Source: Roseiarcus sp963835955
GTDB lineage: Bacteria; Pseudomonadota; Alphaproteobacteria; Rhizobiales; Beijerinckiaceae
Length of the DNA: 64,000 nucleotides
Direction: 5' to 3'
Assembly: GCA_963835955.1 (NCBI GenBank)
Contig: CAWIHZ010000005.1
Span: 1 to 64,000 of the forward strand
Part shown: positions 60,497 through 64,000 of the stretch, piece by piece
Position numbering within the stretch: position 1 is the stretch's first letter
How the letters are laid out: every line of letters begins with the position of its first letter
The notes under the pieces: generated by a model
The model's input: the letters and a program-made list of their open reading frames with translations, nothing else
What the model was told of the DNA's origin: nothing
Database searches by the model: none
Translations under genes and position numbers: made by a program

Positions 60497-61351
60497 TCAG
60501 GCGGAGACGAGGCCGCTCGCCTGGGCCAGGCTCTTCAGATAGGGAACGCCGACCTTCAGCACTTCCTCCGCCCCGCTCGCGACCGGCCGCCAGACCGACA
60601 GCGCCGCGGCGAGCTGCGGCATCGACGTGACGAAGGACTCCATCACCAGGTCGCCGGAAAAGCGCGCGCCCTTGAGCGCGGTCATCACCTCGCGCCAGTG
60701 GACGTTGCCCGAGCCCGGAACGCCGCGGTCGCTCTCCGAAAGATGGACATAGCGCACGCGCCCGCCGCCGTCGGCGAGCGCGTCGGCGAAGCTCTTCTCC
60801 TCGATGTTGGCGTGGTAGGTGTCGAGGTGGATCATCAGCGCCGGTTCGTCTATGCGATCGATCAGCGCCATGGTCTGGCGGGCAGTGTTGAGGAGATGGG
60901 TCTCGTAGCGGTTGCACGCCTCGAGGCCGAGCGTCATGCCGTAGTCGGAGGCGCGTCTGGCGATCGGCTTCAGCGCCCGCGCGATCGCGTCGTACTCCGC
61001 TTCGGTCGGCGCCGCCCCGGAACGATAGCCGAGCGTGGAATAGGTCACTCCGCAAAGCGTGTTGCATCCGAGCGCGTGAGCGACGTCGAGCGCGCGGGTC
61101 AGAAATGCGGTCGCCGCCTCCGGATGAAGCGTCGCCTCGGCCGCGATCGGCAGGCAAAGCGATGCGGTCGGCGCGACACGAAAGCGCTCGAACAACGACA
61201 GGGAATGCTGGACGTCGACGGCGTCCGGCTCGAGCAGTGCGATCTCGACCACCTGGAGGCCGTGACGCGCGCATTCGCTGACGCTTTTTTCCGCGCCCTC
61301 GCGGGTCCAGGCGGAGGTCCAGAGGCTGGAGTGCATGCCGAATCGGATCAT
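60497..61351 (-). CDS. D-tagatose 3-epimerase family sugar epimerase/isomerase
   Basis: This 284-residue TIM-barrel enzyme has all four metal ligands of the tagatose/psicose 3-epimerase family: Glu in LGLEACNRYE near 148, Asp in MIHLDTYHANIEE near 181, His in YVHLSESDRGVPG near 210, and Glu in DLVMESFV near 242. It interconverts ketohexoses or related ketoses at C3. It overlaps the ABC4 ATPase start region (61348-61351) at the downstream end of the operon, so it probably acts on the sugar imported by ABC4. Distinct from iolE. Confidence 0.85.
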   Translation of the reverse strand: MIRFGMHSSLWTSAWTREGAEKSVSECARHGLQVVEIALLEPDAVDVQHSLSLFERFRVAPTASLCLPIAAEATLHPEAATAFLTRALDVAHALGCNTLCGVTYSTLGYRSGAAPTEAEYDAIARALKPIARRASDYGMTLGLEACNRYETHLLNTARQTMALIDRIDEPALMIHLDTYHANIEEKSFADALADGGGRVRYVHLSESDRGVPGSGNVHWREVMTALKGARFSGDLVMESFVTSMPQLAAALSVWRPVASGAEEVLKVGVPYLKSLAQASGLVSA

Positions 61352-62109
61352 TGTCGTGCTCCTGGATGGGGCGCGTCGGTCGCCCCGACGATGTGGGCGA
61401 CGACGGCGTTCATACTGGTGTCGAGGGTCGCGTCGTCGGCGATGATCGCGCCCTGGCGCAGGACGACGATGCGGTCGCACACCGCGAACACGTCAGTCAG
61501 GCGATGGCTGATGAGGATGACGCTGATGCCCTGGCTTTTCAAGGCGCGGATGAGCTCGAGCACATGCTCGACCTCGCGCACCGCCAGCGCCGCGGTCGGC
61601 TCGTCCATGATCACCAGTCTCGGGTTGAAGGTCAGCGCCCGGGCGATCGCGACCGACTGCTGTTGCCCGCCGGAGAGCTGGCCGGTCATCTGGGTGACCG
61701 ATTTGACCCGCGCGCCGAGCCTGGCGATCATCGCCTCGGCCTCGCCGCGCATGCGCTTGGAATCGATCAACTTGAGTCCGAGGACCGAGCGCGTCAGTTC
61801 GCGGCCGAGAAAAATGTTCGACGCGACGTCTCGCATCTTCGCCAGCGCGAGGTCCTGGTAAATCATTTCGATGCCGGCCTCGCGAATGGCGCCGGGGTCC
61901 TTGCCGACCAGCGAACGGCCATCGAAGCGAATCTCCCCCCCATCCGGACGGTAGACGCCGGTGATCGTCTTCATCAGCGTCGATTTGCCGGCGCCGTTGT
62001 CGCCGACCAGGGCGAGGACGCTTGCCGCCTCGACCGAGAAGCTTACGCCGCGCAGCGCCTCGATCGCTCCGAACGTCTTGCGTACGTCCTTCAGCTCCAG
62101 GAGGCTCAT
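61348..62109 (-). CDS. Sugar ABC transporter ATP-binding protein (ABC4)
   Basis: This 253-residue single-NBD CUT2 ATPase has Walker A GDNGAGKSTLMK near 36, Q-loop in MIYQDLALA, signature LSGGQQQSVAIARAL near 143 and Walker B LVIMDEPTAAL near 163. It ends with HPGARQ, overlapping the epimerase start by 4 bases. Like ABC1 it is half-size. It starts by overlap (62106-62109) with the permease stop. Confidence 0.92.
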   Translation of the reverse strand: MSLLELKDVRKTFGAIEALRGVSFSVEAASVLALVGDNGAGKSTLMKTITGVYRPDGGEIRFDGRSLVGKDPGAIREAGIEMIYQDLALAKMRDVASNIFLGRELTRSVLGLKLIDSKRMRGEAEAMIARLGARVKSVTQMTGQLSGGQQQSVAIARALTFNPRLVIMDEPTAALAVREVEHVLELIRALKSQGISVILISHRLTDVFAVCDRIVVLRQGAIIADDATLDTSMNAVVAHIVGATDAPHPGARQ

Positions 62110-63098
62110 CGCCGTCGGCCCTCCGAGCTGTTGATGCGGTCGAGCCATACCGCCAGGATCAGAACCGCGCCGATCGCGATCTGCTGATAGAACGGCCTGA
62201 CCGCCGTCAGGTTGAGTCCGTTCTGCAGCACCCCCATGATCAGCGCTCCGATCAGCGTGCCCACGACGCTGCCGCGCCCGCCGAACAGATTGGTTCCGCC
62301 GATGATGGTGGCGGTGATCGCGGTCAGCTCGTAATTGATGCCCGCGGTCGGCTCGCCCGAGTTGATCCGCGCGGCGAACATGAGCCCGGCAAGTCCGGAA
62401 AGCGCGCCCGAGAGCGTATAAAGCAGGACCTTCTGGCGCTCGACCCGCACCCCCATCGCCCGCGCGGCGACCTCGTTGTCGCCGATGACCTGCGCATAGA
62501 TTCCAAAGCGCGTGTGCATCAGCGCAACGTGGGCGATGAGCGCGGTCGCGAGCAGGATGACGACCGGGACCGGAACCCCGAACGGACGGCCCTGACCGAG
62601 GTAGACGATCGCCGCCGGCAGGCCATAGATCGACACGCCGTTGCTCAACACCAGCGCGAGGCCGCGGGCGACGCCGAGCATGCCGAGCGTGACGATGAAG
62701 GGCGGGATCGCGCCCTTGGTGATGAGGAAGCCGTTGACCGAGCCGGTGAGCGCGCCAGTTGCGATGCAGCCGGCGATGCCGACCCACCAGGGGAGGCCGA
62801 GGTCGGACGTCAGCATGGCGCCGACGACGCCCGACAGCGCCAGAATCGAGCCGACCGACAGATCGATGCCGGCGGAGCAGATGACGAATGTCATGCCGAT
62901 TGCCAGCACCCCGAACACCGAGGTCGACAGCAGAATATTGAGGAAGTTGGAAACGGAGAAGAAAACGTTGGAAAGCGCCGCCATCACGGCGGTCAGCGCC
63001 GCCAGGACCAGCAGCGATTCGAGGCGAAAGGCGGCGTTGCCGACAAAGCGCTCCCGCCAGGACGGCGCCGGAGGGACCGGGCTCGCGCGCGTGGACAT
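62106..63098 (-). CDS. Sugar ABC transporter permease (ABC4)
   Basis: This 330-residue BPD_transp_2 permease has around nine membrane helices. The family core CSAGIDLSVGSILALSGVVG is near 78, FIVTLGMLGVARGLAL near 135 and the coupling loop VIGDNEVAARAMGVRVER near 210. ATG 63098 is used; a TTG at 63113 is five codons further. It belongs to ABC4 with the binding protein upstream and the ATPase downstream. Confidence 0.9.
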   Translation of the reverse strand: MSTRASPVPPAPSWRERFVGNAAFRLESLLVLAALTAVMAALSNVFFSVSNFLNILLSTSVFGVLAIGMTFVICSAGIDLSVGSILALSGVVGAMLTSDLGLPWWVGIAGCIATGALTGSVNGFLITKGAIPPFIVTLGMLGVARGLALVLSNGVSIYGLPAAIVYLGQGRPFGVPVPVVILLATALIAHVALMHTRFGIYAQVIGDNEVAARAMGVRVERQKVLLYTLSGALSGLAGLMFAARINSGEPTAGINYELTAITATIIGGTNLFGGRGSVVGTLIGALIMGVLQNGLNLTAVRPFYQQIAIGAVLILAVWLDRINSSEGRRR

Positions 63099-63122
63099 CG
63101 GGTTACCCGTCAATCGTCAAAG

Positions 63123-63167
63123 GGCGCGCCGCCCGCCGGAGCTCGCAAGCCCGGGGCAGGCGGCGCC
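63123..63167 (-). promoter_or_regulatory. Intercistronic stem-loop between binding protein and permease (ABC4)
   Basis: GGCG(C)GCCGCC and GGCGGCGCC can pair with one bulged base around a loop of about 25 bases in the 81-base spacer. Position and type match the ABC1 and ABC2 spacers, suggesting segmental control of the binding-protein message. Confidence 0.4.
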
Positions 63168-63179
63168 AAGCCTGGCCGC

Positions 63180-64000
63180 TCACTTCACGTATTGCAACAT
63201 CGGCTCTTTCTTGGCTTCGAGAACGGCCTTGGTCAGGACGAGGGTCGGCACGTAGATGAATTCCGGAACCTTCTCGCCCGCGAGCACCTTCTTGGCGTCT
63301 TCGACCGCCTGCATGCCGACGAGGTACGGCAATTGCGCGACCGAGGCGTTGAGGCGGCCGGCGAGGATCGACTTGACCGCGTTGGAGTTGCCGTCGACGC
63401 CGATGACGATCAATTTGTCCTTGCCCGCCGCGCGCGCCGCCTCGACCGCGCCCAGCGCCATGTCGTCGTTGGCGCAGAAGATCGCCGTCAGGTCGGGATC
63501 GCGCTGAAGCGTGTCGTTGGTGATGTTGGCGGCCTTCAGGCTGTCCCAGTCGCCGGGCAGCGAAGCGACGATCGTGAGGCCGGGCGCCGCCTTCTTGAGT
63601 TCCGCCGCGAAGCCGCGCGCCCGCTTCTCGCCGGTGATGTTGCCCGACAGGCCCTCGATCACCAGGACCTTGCCCTTGGCGTCCTTGCCCAGCACGCTGA
63701 CAAGATAATCGGCGCCCTTCGCCCCCGCCGCTTCGTTGTCCGAGCCGATGTGGAAGGCGACGTCGACGCCCGCCTTCTTGGTGATTGCCGGATCGAGATT
63801 GTTGTCGAGGTCGACGACCGGGATTTTCATCCCATTGGCCTGCTTCAGGCACGGCAGAAGGATCGTCGAATTGATCGCCGCGGTGATCATGACCGCCGGC
63901 TTTTTCTCCAGCATCGTGTTGCAGGCGTTGAGCTGCGGCTCGGCCGCCTGATCGGACTCGACCGCCTGGAGGAAGATGTCGACTCCGGCCTTCTTGGCCC
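63180..64000 (-). CDS. Periplasmic sugar-binding protein (ABC4), 5' end outside window
   Basis: The last 273 residues of a Peripla_BP_4 binding protein are present; the signal peptide and first strand lie beyond the window end. Segments of the ribose/allose-binding protein type are PVVDLDNNLDPA, IEGLSGNITGEKRARGFAAE, AIFCANDDMALGAVEA and VIGVDGNSNAVKSILAGRLN, followed by ASVAQLP. The pattern is close to RbsB/AlsB. With the C3 epimerase downstream, a ketose or allose-like sugar is a reasonable guess for the ligand. Confidence 0.9.
   Translation of the reverse strand, partial: AKKAGVDIFLQAVESDQAAEPQLNACNTMLEKKPAVMITAAINSTILLPCLKQANGMKIPVVDLDNNLDPAITKKAGVDVAFHIGSDNEAAGAKGADYLVSVLGKDAKGKVLVIEGLSGNITGEKRARGFAAELKKAAPGLTIVASLPGDWDSLKAANITNDTLQRDPDLTAIFCANDDMALGAVEAARAAGKDKLIVIGVDGNSNAVKSILAGRLNASVAQLPYLVGMQAVEDAKKVLAGEKVPEFIYVPTLVLTKAVLEAKKEPMLQYVK

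Overview
The window is GC-rich chromosomal DNA, most likely from an alphaproteobacterium of the Hyphomicrobiales (Rhizobiales) type. This is inferred from codon bias, the rhizobial-style inositol genes, several CUT2 sugar ABC systems, an FNR/FixK-type box, HxlR/GntR-FCD/RpiR regulators and the palindromic intergenic repeats. A facultatively anaerobic or purple non-sulfur lifestyle would fit the hydrogenase and pyruvate:ferredoxin oxidoreductase, but no gene in the window fixes the genus. I saw no complete insertion sequence, CRISPR array, rRNA or tRNA.

Layout. (1) 0.3-13.5 kb: a myo-inositol-type catabolic island. A divergent promoter region at 5861-5967 separates a leftward operon (inositol dehydrogenase, aldehyde dehydrogenase, HpcH-type aldolase, D-2-hydroxyacid dehydrogenase, second Gfo/Idh/MocA oxidoreductase) from rightward iolD, iolE and an SDR. 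An RpiR-SIS regulator and a complete sugar ABC transporter (ABC1) follow. (2) 13.8-20.6 kb: a GntR/FCD regulator, a second ABC transporter (ABC2, two permeases and a tandem ATPase), an enolase-superfamily dehydratase/racemase and the decayed start of a zinc alcohol dehydrogenase. (3) 20.9-26.3 kb: a cytosolic group-3b-type [NiFe] hydrogenase operon (hydB, a cNMP-fold protein, hydG, a 35-aa membrane microprotein, hydD, hydA, maturation protease, broken hypA). (4) 26.4-32.7 kb: a convergent operon of a GltD-like iron-sulfur flavoprotein, nifJ and a dihydroorotate-dehydrogenase-like protein. Blocks 3 and 4 together would connect pyruvate oxidation, ferredoxin, NAD(P)H and H2. (5) 32.9-36.6 kb: a third sugar ABC transporter (ABC3) whose ATPase carries a one-base frameshift in its second signature motif.

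(6) 36.9-51 kb: a mixed region with a cardiolipin-synthase-like phospholipase D, an EEP-family hydrolase, long intergenic DNA with two dispersed repeat families and gene fossils, a cytosolic papain-like peptidase, a YjbR protein, recF, yqgE, a DsbD-alpha-like exported protein, an HxlR/SDR divergent pair and a universal stress protein behind an FNR-like box. (7) 51-60.3 kb: peroxiredoxin, topA, an SDR, an orphan ParD antitoxin behind a perfect 43-bp palindrome, decayed XRE, RelB and LysR pieces, pyrB, a CDP-diacylglycerol pyrophosphatase and an exported protein. (8) 60.5-64 kb: a fourth sugar ABC transporter (ABC4) with a tagatose-3-epimerase-type enzyme, cut by the window end.

The main themes are uptake and catabolism of polyols and sugars through four CUT2 systems, a fermentative electron-flow island, and many small broken genes marking places where accessory DNA has come and gone. 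Functional calls rest on motifs and remembered family features; no database search was run.
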